Origin: Takakia lepidozioides
Lineage: Eukaryota > Streptophyta > Takakiopsida > Takakiales > Takakiaceae
Assembly: GCA_030704615.1 (NCBI GenBank)
Contig: CM060731.1
Location: 45,384,001 to 45,448,000, forward strand
DNA length: 64,000 nt
Direction of reading: 5' to 3'
The notes under the pieces are model-generated. The model was not told the origin of the DNA. It saw only the letters and a list, made by a program, of their open reading frames with translations, and did no database searches. Positions within the stretch are counted from its first letter, which is position 1; every line of letters begins with the position of its first letter. A program made the position numbers and the translations under genes. Below, piece by piece: positions 32,446 to 43,374 of the stretch.

Positions 32446-33846
32446 TGCTATCTGAGCTAAAATCGAAACCTAGTACAGCGATTCGAAATCCGAAACTCAA
32501 GAAATGAAGAATCTGTGCAAGACAGCTGCAATGGTTATAACACGCAAGACTCCACTCTCTCGGCACAGCAAAGAGCTTGCAGGAACTGCGTAATCAGCTA
32601 TTGGGTTCCACAGAGGTTGCTTGAAGCCGGCGAGCAATGCAAGAAGGTGATGGGTGAAGAGTGGGAACTGGACACACTTATTTTAAAGCGCACAGGGAGA
32701 GCACACTCCCAGCCTCGCCTTTACAGCGACGCTTGCTATTGCGGCACCTGGCTCTCTCGATCCCTGCAGATCGACGGCCCCAACAACCGCGCTGTGAATC
32801 GCACGGTGGCCGCGTGGACGCTGCCTGTGTCTCGCACAGTGCATGACTGCCACCTGTGGGCCACCTGAAAGCACATTCACACAAAGCCCTCCAGCACTGC
32901 CTAAAGTATCAGAGAGGGGCTATGTCCTGTGGCACTTTTGTTCCTCCCAGATCAGTGCATACTGCTTTCCCTGTTAACTTACTTGCAACCAGGGATTGGG
33001 ATCAGTGCTCATTAAGGTGGATAATTAACTTAAGCTTTTAGATGAGATTGTCGGCCTCCCTAGTTTGTTTGCTTGACAAGCAATAACACTCTCTTATGTA
33101 AGATTGTGGGTAGGGAGATTGGGAGTGCCTATGGAAGCAGGGACTTGCTTGTGAAAGTTAGATGACCATTGCTGACCAGCCGATGCTTCATCTCGTTTCT
33201 TCTTCAGTCTACAAGCTTGGAGAGCCCTTCCCCTATCATTATATACTTGCATGGCTTGAGGCAAATGAGAAGATGGGCTCTTGTGGATGCAACCTTAACT
33301 TATCGTGTCTGCAAAGGACTACTGCTTCCATTTGGAAAGTGGACACCTTTTGAGACAACTGTACCAGTTGCACACCATGTCTTTGAGAGCACTTGACCGA
33401 ATGTGTGAGATGATGGCAATGTCACCATTACGTTTCCATTTAATTTTGCCACTCCTTAAGATCTAGGTCATGTACATCCGCAATGAAAGAACAAGGTCAT
33501 TCTCCAACATTTCCTCAACTAAAAGATAGAAAGTTCTATCACACCGCAGAGGCAAGTAATTTGGTGAATGAGCAAATACTTGGAGCTACCCTATTCTGAG
33601 GTTTTAAAAATCACAGCCCTACAGCAGCCTTCTGTCTCTGCAATCAGCCCTCTTAGTGGGGGGAAAACCGTGACTACGGAGCAACCTGTGCGAGATAAGG
33701 ATGTCGCCCTTGCGTAGGAACCTCTATTGCATGGAGGGCTGCCAACGTTTGTCCACATTTGACATTGCTTCAGCCTTCAGTTGAAGAAGCCCTATTAAAT
33801 CCGTGTCGTATAGTTAAGCCCCCCAATGACTTTGGGTGTACCTTCA
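32446..33846. other. Interval between rubredoxin and DPM2
   Basis: Presumed promoter of the rubredoxin gene and the DPM2 3' flank. A family-1 SINE body fragment lies at about 33303-33365. No other gene recognised. Confidence 0.4.
33303..33365 (-). mobile_element. SINE family 1 body fragment
   Basis: ACTGCTTCCATTTGGAAAG then TGGACACCTT and TTGCACACC match the body of the SINEs at 640-800 and 9598-9766 in the same orientation, with the tRNA-like head missing or too decayed. Confidence 0.5.
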
Positions 33847-34329
33847 CTAGCTTGTCTTGGGCTTTGGTTGCCGGGCCCCCACCATCACAACTCCCACAAA
33901 TATGAGCACAAATGAAACGAGTGTAACACCAGCGATCGCTGGGATAATAATCGCATACTCACGAGCAGGAAAATAGTTGTGAACAAAGTGGTCGGTGTCC
34001 ACGAAAGGCTGCATTGATTATTCAACCACACATATCAAGAGAGTACAAAACTGGAAAGCATAGTACTATCAAGACCAGATCTTCATGGAATTGTTCCTTG
34101 GTAAGCCTTCCTTTGTGGAATAGTTTCTGCACAGTTCTCAGACTTGAAATTCGGTAAATCAATGACCTCCTCAGCTTATTGCAGTGCCTGTCTAGTTTCA
34201 ATGTGTGAACATCTACAAATAAGAGGGACTTTTACAAACCGTTATGATGACCCAGAATGTGTAATAAGCAAAAAGAGTAGTGCTGAAGAGTAGTAGCAGA
34301 AAGCCAACAGCCCTGTCTCCCAGCTCCAT
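33847..34329 (-). CDS. DPM2: Dolichol-phosphate mannose synthase regulatory subunit DPM2
   Basis: Two short exons on the minus strand, 34329-34240 and 34008-33847, joined in phase 0 (ACG/GTTTGT donor, TGCAG acceptor), encode 83 residues, the usual DPM2 length. DPM2 is a small ER membrane protein that stabilises and regulates the DPM1 catalytic subunit, which makes dolichol-phosphate-mannose for N-glycans, GPI anchors and O-mannosylation. The first helix is VGFLLLLFSTTLFAYYTFWV, followed by the family signature IxPFVDTDHFVHNYFPAREY. The second helix is IIIPAIAGVTLVSFVLIFVG, with a basic cytosolic tail ending RQPKPKTS. It is divergent from the SIL1-like gene, sharing about 1.1 kb of upstream DNA. 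Confidence 0.92.
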
Positions 34330-35398
34330 CCCTGTTCCACCACAACATAAACCCAGCTCCCCATCAAAATAGCCCACTCTCATCTTCCATCCCTCTCTCT
34401 GCAGAAAAATGCTGGAAAAACCTCATACGCGTGCCAAGTGAACCACATACACACGAAGACAGAAAGAACTCAAAAAAGAATCGTCACAACGCCCGAAGGG
34501 GTCCCGTGTGGCGATGGACAATTTGAAGAAACATGACCACTGCACAGAGGAACGGGGGGGAGGGGAGATTTGCGCACATCAATCATATCTCTCTCTAACG
34601 AAATATTTCACAGAACCCTATACGCGTGCCCAACACACATGAACTACCGAAAAAAAAACTACTGTGTGAGAGAGGGAGAGAGAGAGAGAGAGAGAGAATA
34701 TTTCCACTCACAGATGACCAACAGAGGAAGAGTCGGTCCACCTGAGTCCGAGAGGATTGCAGCAGGTCAATCCGACCCAAACGCCAGGAAAACTCAGACA
34801 GGGAAGGAGAGAGAAGAGGCACAAGCCCTAATTCATCCATGCATGCAGAGGTTGACGCTACAGGCAGAGCATCCGTGTTCATCCATGCCTTCTGGGCACA
34901 ATGATGGCCGTGGACTCAAAGTCAATGCCATTTTGATTAACAATGAATGGAACCCAATCGGAAGCGAGCTCCAGTTGGTAGGTAGCACTGTCTACTTAGT
35001 ACAGAGATTGATAGAGCACCGAACGTGCCAAGTTTCCGGTTCTGTTGTTTCTTGTGTATTGTGGGTCTTTCGAGTTTGCTGTTTCTACTTAGTGTGTTTG
35101 GGGGATTATTTTGCTATTTTCTCTTTATCGCTCTACGTCATGGAATCTCTGACAGCCCAGGGATTTCGCTTGTCTGCCCAACATGCTGGTCTTTTGCATT
35201 CTCTGTCCGCGAGATTCTGGTGTTAGTACCGTTGTACAAAGCTTGACAGTGCCGTAGGCGTTAAGAAACAACCATCATCTTGTTCTCGCTTGGGATTCTA
35301 GTGCCGGGGAAGAACGGGGTGTGCTATAGAGTGCTCCTTTTCATCACTTTGAATTTGTCTTTATTTGTTCTCTCTCCCCGTCTCCCATTGTCCCCCTC
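34330..35398. promoter_or_regulatory. Shared 5' region of DPM2 and SIL1-like genes, with GA repeat
   Basis: This interval separates two divergent start codons and must hold both promoters and 5' leaders. It contains a GA dinucleotide run at about 34670-34700; such tracts are common in plant 5' leaders. A 218-codon frame at 34570-35226 passes through the GA run and shows no family features, so it is not annotated. Confidence 0.5.
34669..34698 (+). repeat. GA microsatellite
   Basis: Uninterrupted GAGAGA run, about 30 bp, in the divergent promoter region. Confidence 0.9.
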
Positions 35399-38300
35399 AT
35401 GATGGGTGAACGTGAAATAGCGAAGTATTCAGGAAAGGCACCATTGGAGTGGCATTTGGGTGTGACCCTTTTCAAATTTGTAAGGAATCCAGTGGTTATT
35501 GTGCCAGTTCTGTGCCTGTTGGTAGGGATGGTGGCCGGGTTTTCAGATTTTTCGGATCTGGCAGGTTCGATCAACATGACATCTGGGGGAATTGCGTGGG
35601 TGACAACGATGGAGGGGGACGAGCTAGAGAGTGAAGTTCTTAGTACAGACGACAAAATCACGTTGGTAGAGCACGGAGAAGGTGCCGCAGAATTTAGTAC
35701 CCTGGAATCTATGCTCCAATGGGCTATCGGTAACACCTGCCTCTTGTCATTCTTTTCCTCAGCTGGTTCGAACCCTATATATTGGGTGTGCATATGAATC
35801 GGGGCCCACTAACTAGAGTTTGTCACAGATCCATCAGCAAATCTTGAAGTAGATAGAAATAGTTCTCAATTCCCAAAATCTAGAACCTCACATTCACATG
35901 CAAATCAAGCTGGCTAAAGCCTTCCCATTCTAAGTTCGAATGCCCGGTACTAGCGGTGGATCCTGTAATATTGGTGGGTAGTGACATGCTTGAATCTCGT
36001 TCAGTATTATATGAGGAATGTCCTCCCTTCAGAGAGCTCGAGAGAGGTAGAAAGGATGTGGGTTTTGTTCAGTAATTAGGTGCTGTTGGACCAGGCCATT
36101 CGGACCCAGATGAGTTGAAGGGAGCAGCACAGGAGGCACAGCGATTGACCCCACAACAACTGGAGAAGAAGCGAGCTGATATTCGGGTGCTCTCTCTGAC
36201 TCTTTCTCCCCCGAAGTGCTCTTTTCTGTCAACTCTGTGCATGGCAAGCAAAGTAGCCAAATGTATCAGATCTTTTGCAAACTGCTACAGGGTTAGTATT
36301 CTGATGGGATCATGCTTCAAGTTATCATCATTGCCGACTGTGTGTAGCCAATGGCCATTGAATTCAAAAGGTTCTTCGAGTGAAGCAGAATGGCATTCTT
36401 GTCTTGAGCATCGATTGTTTCTACTGTTAGTCCCAGGCAGACTTGGTCTAACCGTGGTAAAGTTGGTTACATTCATCAGAACAGCTACCTTTCTCTTTTC
36501 CTGCGCGACCTGTTTTGTCTGCAGTCTTTGATTCGGTTTGAGTTGACTCTCATCCTCCCATGTGAGGGCAACTTTAAAGGACTCGCAAATTGTAGTTGTT
36601 CATTTTGACAGAAAGTGGGGGGTTTGGTTTTGTCAGGAGTTGATGGAGAGATTGCGAGTACCTTCAGACGCAGATCTCATGAAGATCGCAATTGCTGACC
36701 TTCAGAACTCATCATTGCCTGCTGAGGACCGGCAGCGGGCACTCCAGGAGTTACTTGTGTTGGTTGAGCCGATTGACAATGCCAATGGTATGTTGACACT
36801 GCCCTATTCTCTGGTCCCCAAGGGACCAGATTGTTTTGTAATATGTAAGCACAGGGGTTTGTCTTGAGTGTCCGGATGATTGTAAGGCTGCAACACAATT
36901 AATGCACCGTTAATGAATATTGTGAACCTACCTTGTTTGTAGTAAAGAATTTTGCTTCTCCACCATGTAGTCCCTCTCTTTCTCTCGGTTCTGCATTTGC
37001 ACACATTCGAGTTTTGTTTTTGTGTCTCTGTCCTTATGTAGCTCAAGGTATGAAGGCCATCAAAGCTCGACGATGGAAGCCTTCCCAAAGCTTTATATAG
37101 CGAGACAATTTAATATTCCACTTGATGTGGTTCAATAAAAAGCCAGAATGGTTGAAGATGTGGCAGACTTGGACAAGCTAGGGGGCTTAAACCTGGTCAT
37201 TGCTGAATTGGAAAGACCCGAGGAGGAGCTGCGCACCACTGCTGCCTGGGTTCTTGGAAAGGCTTGCCAAAACAATTGGGTTGTGCAAAAAGAGGTGAGC
37301 ACTTTCCTGGTTCTTGTAGTGGAAGTGGTTTTCATTCGCCGCCAATCCCGTGCAGACCGTTCTCAGATTTTACTTGCACCTGGCCGTCATACACAGTTGA
37401 TCTGGTCAGTCTTCAGCATGGTGCTGAGATTGTTTTGATTATCTACGCTAATTCTTTTCTGATCTGCAAAACCAGATTTAGTTTTAATACACCCTTGGCT
37501 TGTCCAGCTCTTCAAAGCACCATCTTTCCCTCTTTCTCCAGACATTTGATGCATTGCTTTAGGTGTGGACAATCTTTCTTACATGAACAAGCTATGGTAG
37601 GGACAAAAGATCTAACTCCAGAGAGATTGAGGTCTCATGGAAGTCACTTTCTGCCTTGTACTGATAGCAGCGGGAACAACCATTCAAGCTAGGGAATGGA
37701 AAGTCAAGGGAGGTAGGGTGGAAACACAGAATGTACTTAGTATCACCCCTTGCCTACTTACTCAGCTTGATGCAGAAAGGAGATCATGGCAAGACCGATT
37801 ACCGTTTCTGTGGGTTGGGTTGCGTTGCAGTAGTGGACTTACTTTTGAGATTAAGTTGGTTGTGCCCCTCTAGACTCAACCAGAAGGTCCTCCCCATAGC
37901 TTGTGTGTTTTAGAAATGCAAGGAATGAGAGCTAAGACCTGTAGAAAACAGGAAAGAGTGAAGGGGCAAAATGGGGGGTTTATGAGTGGACTGAGTCTAT
38001 GGGCGTACAAGCAGATGTAAAAGTGAGGGGTAGTACAGGGAAGTGGGACATCTTTCAGCATAGTTGAGGTGATAACCTTGCTTGTTGGAATGCACAGATA
38101 CTGAAGCAGAGAGCACTGCCAAGGTTGCTGGAAATGGTGCGCTCTGACTGTGCTGAGGAGGCCATTAAAGCACTGTTCGCAGTCTCCGCCCTCATTCGCA
38201 ATTTCCCCTCAGGGCAGGAAGCTTTTTACATGGAGGGTGGTGCCTCATTGCTACAGGTGTACTATGTTTGTGTTTTTCTATGCTTACCGTGTTTTGTACT

Positions 38301-39551
38301 TTGCAGCTTCACAACCAAGGAGTCAAAAGGATGACCCTGGGTTGTACATGCTGGTGTGTTCTTATTTTGGCCCCTACAGTGCACTTGGGAACCAACTTGC
38401 TCTTTCCGTAGGGTCTCTGCAGATTTCTCCCTCACTTCCTGTCTTGCTTGTAGGCTTTTTGCACCTTGGGTTTCATATTACTTAATGCATGCACACGTGC
38501 AATTACTCGCCAAATCGCTCTAGATAGTCTAACTGCACACGACATATATGGTGGTTGATCGGACAGATGCAATGCTGGAATTGTTGCTTCTTACTGGTCT
38601 ATAGCAACTTTATTTGGCCAGATGTGACCTAACAAACTAAACACTGGGACCTCACAACAGTGTGGAGTCCCACAACCCCAATGTACAATCCGAACATTCA
38701 TGAACACAGTACTTTGATAAATACCCAGTAGTTGACTTGAGAAGCTTTGGGGCAGGACTTGCTGAGCAATTCGTCCGTGGATATTCGTCTTCAAAGAAAG
38801 TCATTGTCTTTGGTGGGGGATTTGGCCGAACATCGACACAAGCTGACTGAAAGCTTTGGGCCTACTGACGGGTTTCTTAAAGCTGTGGTGGAGTTAGTGG
38901 AGGCCCCTGATTTGGATACACAAGAAAAGGTCCATATTCACTGGCTGCCAGCCTATCTGTTGACTGCTGCAGTGTCCGTGTTTTTTTCTCTTACATTTGG
39001 GGCCCTCTGTCCCTTGGGCCCATCAGAGCTGATAGTAAGTGGGTGCTATGCAATTTTTTAGAGTTGGGTCCATAGAACGCTGGTATGCTTGGTGGCTTTA
39101 GTGCAAGGCTGTGGCAGTTTTCTGTGTCTCATACTATTGCCCCATCAAGCCAGGTTCTCGGCATAATTGTGTGTGAGGTTTCATTAAAGATGCTTTATTC
39201 TCCAAGTAGTCTATGTATCACTGACCTGCCTTAAATACAGTCTGGAACATGGAACAGTGTGAAAAACATGGTTAGTAAGTTGAGCTCGCTGACAGTTACA
39301 GACCATGTCTAAGCCTATTGTGTATTTCACTTTTGCAGGCACTGATGGCTGTAAGGAGCCTGGTTGAATCGCATGATTCGGTTCGAAGGTTGCTAGTAAA
39401 CGAGTGCCACATTGATGCTGCCCTGGAGAGACTAAAGCTTCAGCTGCACACATTGACAGCGGATGCCAACCAAGCTGATTTTGTTAGAGATTTGGAGGTG
39501 CTTCGGCAAGAAGTGGCAGACTCCATATGGAAGTCTTCCGAGAACGAATGA
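35399..39551 (+). CDS. SIL1/FES1-type Hsp70 nucleotide exchange factor (ER)
   Basis: Seven exons fit in phase: 35399-35729, 36095-36186, 36637-36787, 37167-37294, 38098-38256, 38756-38929, 39339-39551, about 415 residues (or from the second ATG at 35402). FES1/SIL1 proteins are armadillo-repeat factors that make Hsp70 (BiP in the ER for SIL1) release ADP. Residues 31-48 are a hydrophobic segment (NPVVIVPVLCLLVGMVAGF), a signal peptide or anchor, favouring an ER rather than cytosolic role. Then come the family N-terminal MLQWAIGHSDPDELK, and the armadillo core with ELMERLRVPSDADLMKIAI, RQRALQELLVLVEPIDNAN, DLDKLGGL, TAAWVLGKACQNN, RALPRLLEMV, IRNFPSGQEAFYMEGG, DIRLQRKSLSLVGDLA. The C-terminus ends FVRDLEVLRQEVADSIWK. 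One donor (36187, GTGCTC) is non-consensus beyond GT. Confidence 0.88.
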
Positions 39552-41076
39552 AGCAATAGTTGGTGATGGCCAGAGGGTCTTTCTAGGTGTAATCTAGAAT
39601 TTTTGTACCATGAGGTTCCCTTGGTTATACTCTTAGCACTGGTATTTAAAATGATCAGAATAGATTTATGGTTTTGAAAATCTTGTACATTCTGCAAAGA
39701 TCAGGGGAAATTGTGACATTATCAGAAGAGTTCCAAATTGGCCCAGCTCACAAGTCTCCAAGCTCAACTCACCAAGGATGTACCCTTTATTCGTGCCATG
39801 TGGTATGGTTCAGTTTCAAATACATTGTAGACCAAAAGATTGTCCAACTGTCACTTTGCCCCCTCATACAAAGACCTGGCAACTATGGGTGACAGCATTC
39901 TTCAGTGGGGAGGGATAGATATGAGGGAGGTATGATGTCTGAATTCCTGGATTGGCATGCACATATGCGTTAAACCTCGCTGCATCATGACTGCAGAGCA
40001 TGAGTACAAAAGCAGCCACAATGAGACTATAATTCACTTTCAAAACAAGGCCTGACAATTGCGCAGTGCATAGCGTGGGTTTTTAGGGTACTTTTGTCGG
40101 ATTCAAGCTGCTTTGGCTCCTTTAGCTTTGTTAAGAAAAAAGGGGTACTGAAACCACCGACTCTTAATCATCTCACATTGCCCTCGTTACGGCCATTAAA
40201 AAGTGTTTACCTTCCACATGAAAGGCAGTAGCCACAGCAGTCATGGTGCTAGCTTGGCCATACCGAGGCCACAATACCACTTCCAATGATGATCTAGCTA
40301 TCAATTTTCAGATTGGTCCATCCTGTTCAGCTCAACCTCGCCAACCTGGTGCTCTCCAAGACAAATTTCTGTGCTACTAAGCTACTGTTGTTTAACCACG
40401 AGAAAAACTAGTGATTTTTGTGCAGCCAAGGTCCCCGCATCTTTGCAGTGATTTCTAGGGGATGTCCACCTTGGCATATAAGTTGAGGCACTCAGCGAGC
40501 TTCAAATTGCACAACTGCACAGGAGTGAAACAACAAGATAAGGTGGTATCACAAAGGTGGTATCAAGGTAATGCAGCCAAATCAACTTTCCATGATTACA
40601 CTCTGCAGTCTGAAATCAATGAAGCAGGTGATATCACACATGGGTTAAATGAGCCTTTCCAAGGACCAGGACCAGGACCAGGGGGATGAGTTTCCAGCTG
40701 CCTTCGTCACCTGATCATCACAGTGCAGTCACTTCGAACTTCTACACTGAGCTGGCATGATGCACTGGGTGATAGGGGCCTGCCTCTGTAGAAGCTTATT
40801 CAGGGAAATATACACGTCTATAGTTGACAGTACGGTGCCAATAGGATGCCAACCCCAGGGCACAAAAGCATGCTACATACAAACCTCAGCAAAACCCTGA
40901 CCATCGAGAAACCCTACCGCCTGCACCAGCTTAAACCTAGATAATGAGCATCAACATGCAGCGACACGGAAATTCGAAGTCGATCAACCTTCGCTTACAG
41001 ACCGACGTCTTCGCTCTCGATTTCTCAATTGTGGCCTCCGATTCCTCCATAGATTCTCGCCGTGTTATTTAATTTG
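39552..41076. other. Interval between SIL1-like and RPB12 genes
   Basis: Convergent 3' flanks. A weak SINE-1-like stretch (TACCTTCCACATGAAAGGC) lies at about 40210-40270. Short frames such as 40462-40689 show no family motif. Confidence 0.4.
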
Positions 41077-41498
41077 TCAATCAAATGCTTGGTAAACTAC
41101 TGACATAGGAACCAGTACATGTGAAAGCTTTCTGGACAATGAGTTTTATGTTGTGTGATTGTTGCAAAAAGAAGGTAGCGGAGTAGGAAATCTTACTGCG
41201 TCTGGTTCGCTTTTTGTAGAGAATCCGGTAACCACACTCTCGGCACTGTATAACATCCCCGGGCTTGAGTGAATTGTCAGCCCCACAATCTGCTCGCCCA
41301 CACCACAAGCCCAGCTAACTCAGCCACCCAATTTCGCAGCATGACACTGCTGAATTCATCGAACAGAGGTTGCCGCTTCTAAGTAGGGATGATTGGATCC
41401 CAACCCACAAATGAAATAGGACAAGGATCATCATGCTCACCTCCACACAGATAGGTGACTGGCTCCGGTGGGGGCGGAGGTATGCTCCCTCCATCCAT
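41077..41498 (-). CDS. RPB12: RNA polymerase subunit RPB12 (RPABC4)
   Basis: Three exons on the minus strand, 41498-41441, 41289-41197 and 41099-41077, all with matching phase 1 junctions, encode 57 residues. This small zinc-ribbon subunit is shared by RNA polymerases I, II and III (and the plant Pol II-derived enzymes) and helps assemble the core. A Pro-rich start ([15 protein letters not shown]) is followed by [20 protein letters not shown] and [15 protein letters not shown], with all four zinc-binding cysteines (CxxC..CxxC). The last exon ends IVYQAFD where many homologues have IVQYEAR, a small divergence. Exon 3 codes for only seven residues after the shared Ile codon. Confidence 0.95.
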
Positions 41499-43374
41499 GG
41501 CGAATCTCTGAACAAGGTTGCAAAACGAAAAACTTTGTGACGAGAGAAAGGGAGGAGAGAGATCGCTTCAGCAGACAAGTGCGTGCAGCCAAATTTGCTC
41601 TATACATTTAAGCCTTTACTGTAGAACCTAAACTGAGAGCCCAAGTGAGAAGCGCCTACCTTCTGCTAGGTTAGACTGCCACGTCATTTTCATCTTTTTT
41701 TGTGCTTCTGGACAAAGAAATCGCTGGTCAGAGATGGGCCGTGCCTGCACTTGCTCATTCTTCAACCCTGAGTCCACAACTGCGAGTGGGTTGGATCTAC
41801 TATTTACTTACCACGTCCTCCTGAACTGTTTTCCTGACATTTGTGCGGAAGAGTACAGATCTCGAGGGCTAGGAAAAGTGCCTGGAAATTGCCCGGATAA
41901 ACAGTGAGTAGGGTGAAAAGTGCACTAGTTACGGAGAAACATTGCTGCTCTCGTTCTCATTCCCCAAGCCAAATGTGAGAGAGCCCAGTCAGCCATGAGG
42001 ATTCAAACGTCTCATGGCCATGGCTTGCATCCGTCCCTGTGTCCCTGTGCTAGCTTCAGCTCTGAGAGAGTGACTTGCTGTGTTCTATAGTTGGGGATTA
42101 TTCCCGTTTGTTGCTTTTGCTTTGCAGTCTTGTAATCAACATGTATACTCATTCCCATTTCCTCCTGTGTTATCCCCAGTCTGTACACTTTAGAGTTCTG
42201 TACATATCTCCGGTAGTTTCGTTGAGTTCTTTGTAATTTCCTCCTCCTCTGGCTTCTCGTTTCCTTGCCCACCTTCTTTCCCGTCCTCCTGTCCTTTCAC
42301 CTATTTCTCCGTCCACCGTCCTCATGGAAGTCCTCATGTTCGGATGCTTTTTAAGATGACACGATACTTCTTCTTCCAACTCTTAGAATTGGAGCAGTTC
42401 TTGAGTCTACTGTGTGGGCGGAGTAAGGTGTTCACGTTATTATTTAATGGGAGAACAGGGTCGTTTTTGGGTAGTCTTGAATTGGCAGCTGGCAAACATT
42501 GTTGAGAGAAAGTGATCGCGTAGTAATTGAACAGGTTTGCATCCTTTCTTTTCACTAGTTTGCTGTTGCAACGGGTTGTGATAGTGCTTGGACGAAACAG
42601 CTCCAGGTGTTACTCTGTGAAGGCAGATTCCGTGCGATAATTCTCTAGCATCTCGTTGCTTTTACAATCTCCTTGGGGAAGTATGGTGTGGTCGGATTGC
42701 AGAGGGCCAGGTTTTCAGGAACGGAGTCTGAGTAGCTTGAGATGGGTCGCTTCCAAAAAACAATCCTCTTTTATGAACCAACTTAGGTGTTGGCAGTAAT
42801 TGGGGAGGGTTAAATTTGATTACAATCTAAAAGCTAAGTGATAGCCAACATCCTATGTATGTATAGTGTATAGCAGGGTGCATGCTTGCTTCCACTTTCG
42901 GATGGTCTAGAGCTTCTTGAATTTTCTGTGTTTGGTATCTTTTTATTATTTTTATACTGGGTAAGGTAGGGATCCGGATCTCAAGTCGAAAGTAACTCGT
43001 CTTTAAGCAGCTGGGAGATTATGATTGCTGCCTCAGAATCTATTCACTATCATTTCTAGCAATTGGGGCTTCATCTGGTTCTCGCCTGTAGTTCGACCAG
43101 CGTAGTATATGTATTATTCTTTTAGGGTTTCTTCTGGCGCTCCTTCAGATTTTTCTGGTAGTCAATTCCTAAGTTATTGCCAAATTATATGCCAAGCAAA
43201 AACACATGAAAGAAGTACAAAAGTTGGAAGATGGGTAGACCCAAATAGGGGATGTGCATGTAGAGAGCAATGGGTTGTCTCCATCCACAAGGCTACCTCA
43301 AACTCGGGAAATTGTTGAGGGAGGCTGTGAGCCGGGGCAGCTCGCATCCATAGCTGGGGCAGGCAAGTTCAAAG
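41499..43374. promoter_or_regulatory. Divergent upstream region of RPB12 and VAC14
   Basis: About 1.9 kb between two divergent start codons, presumably with both promoters and 5' UTRs. No coding sequence recognised. Pyrimidine-rich sequence around 42.2-42.3 kb produces minus-strand Arg/Lys-rich frames without family similarity. Confidence 0.4.

Noticed and set aside
34570-35226. 218-codon plus-strand frame upstream of the SIL1-like gene
   Set aside because: Runs through a GA microsatellite (Arg-Glu repeat) and shows no conserved motif; more likely 5' leader of the gene.
40462-40689. 75-codon frame ending in a Gly-Pro repeat
   Set aside because: Low-complexity end, no homologous motif, lies between convergent genes.
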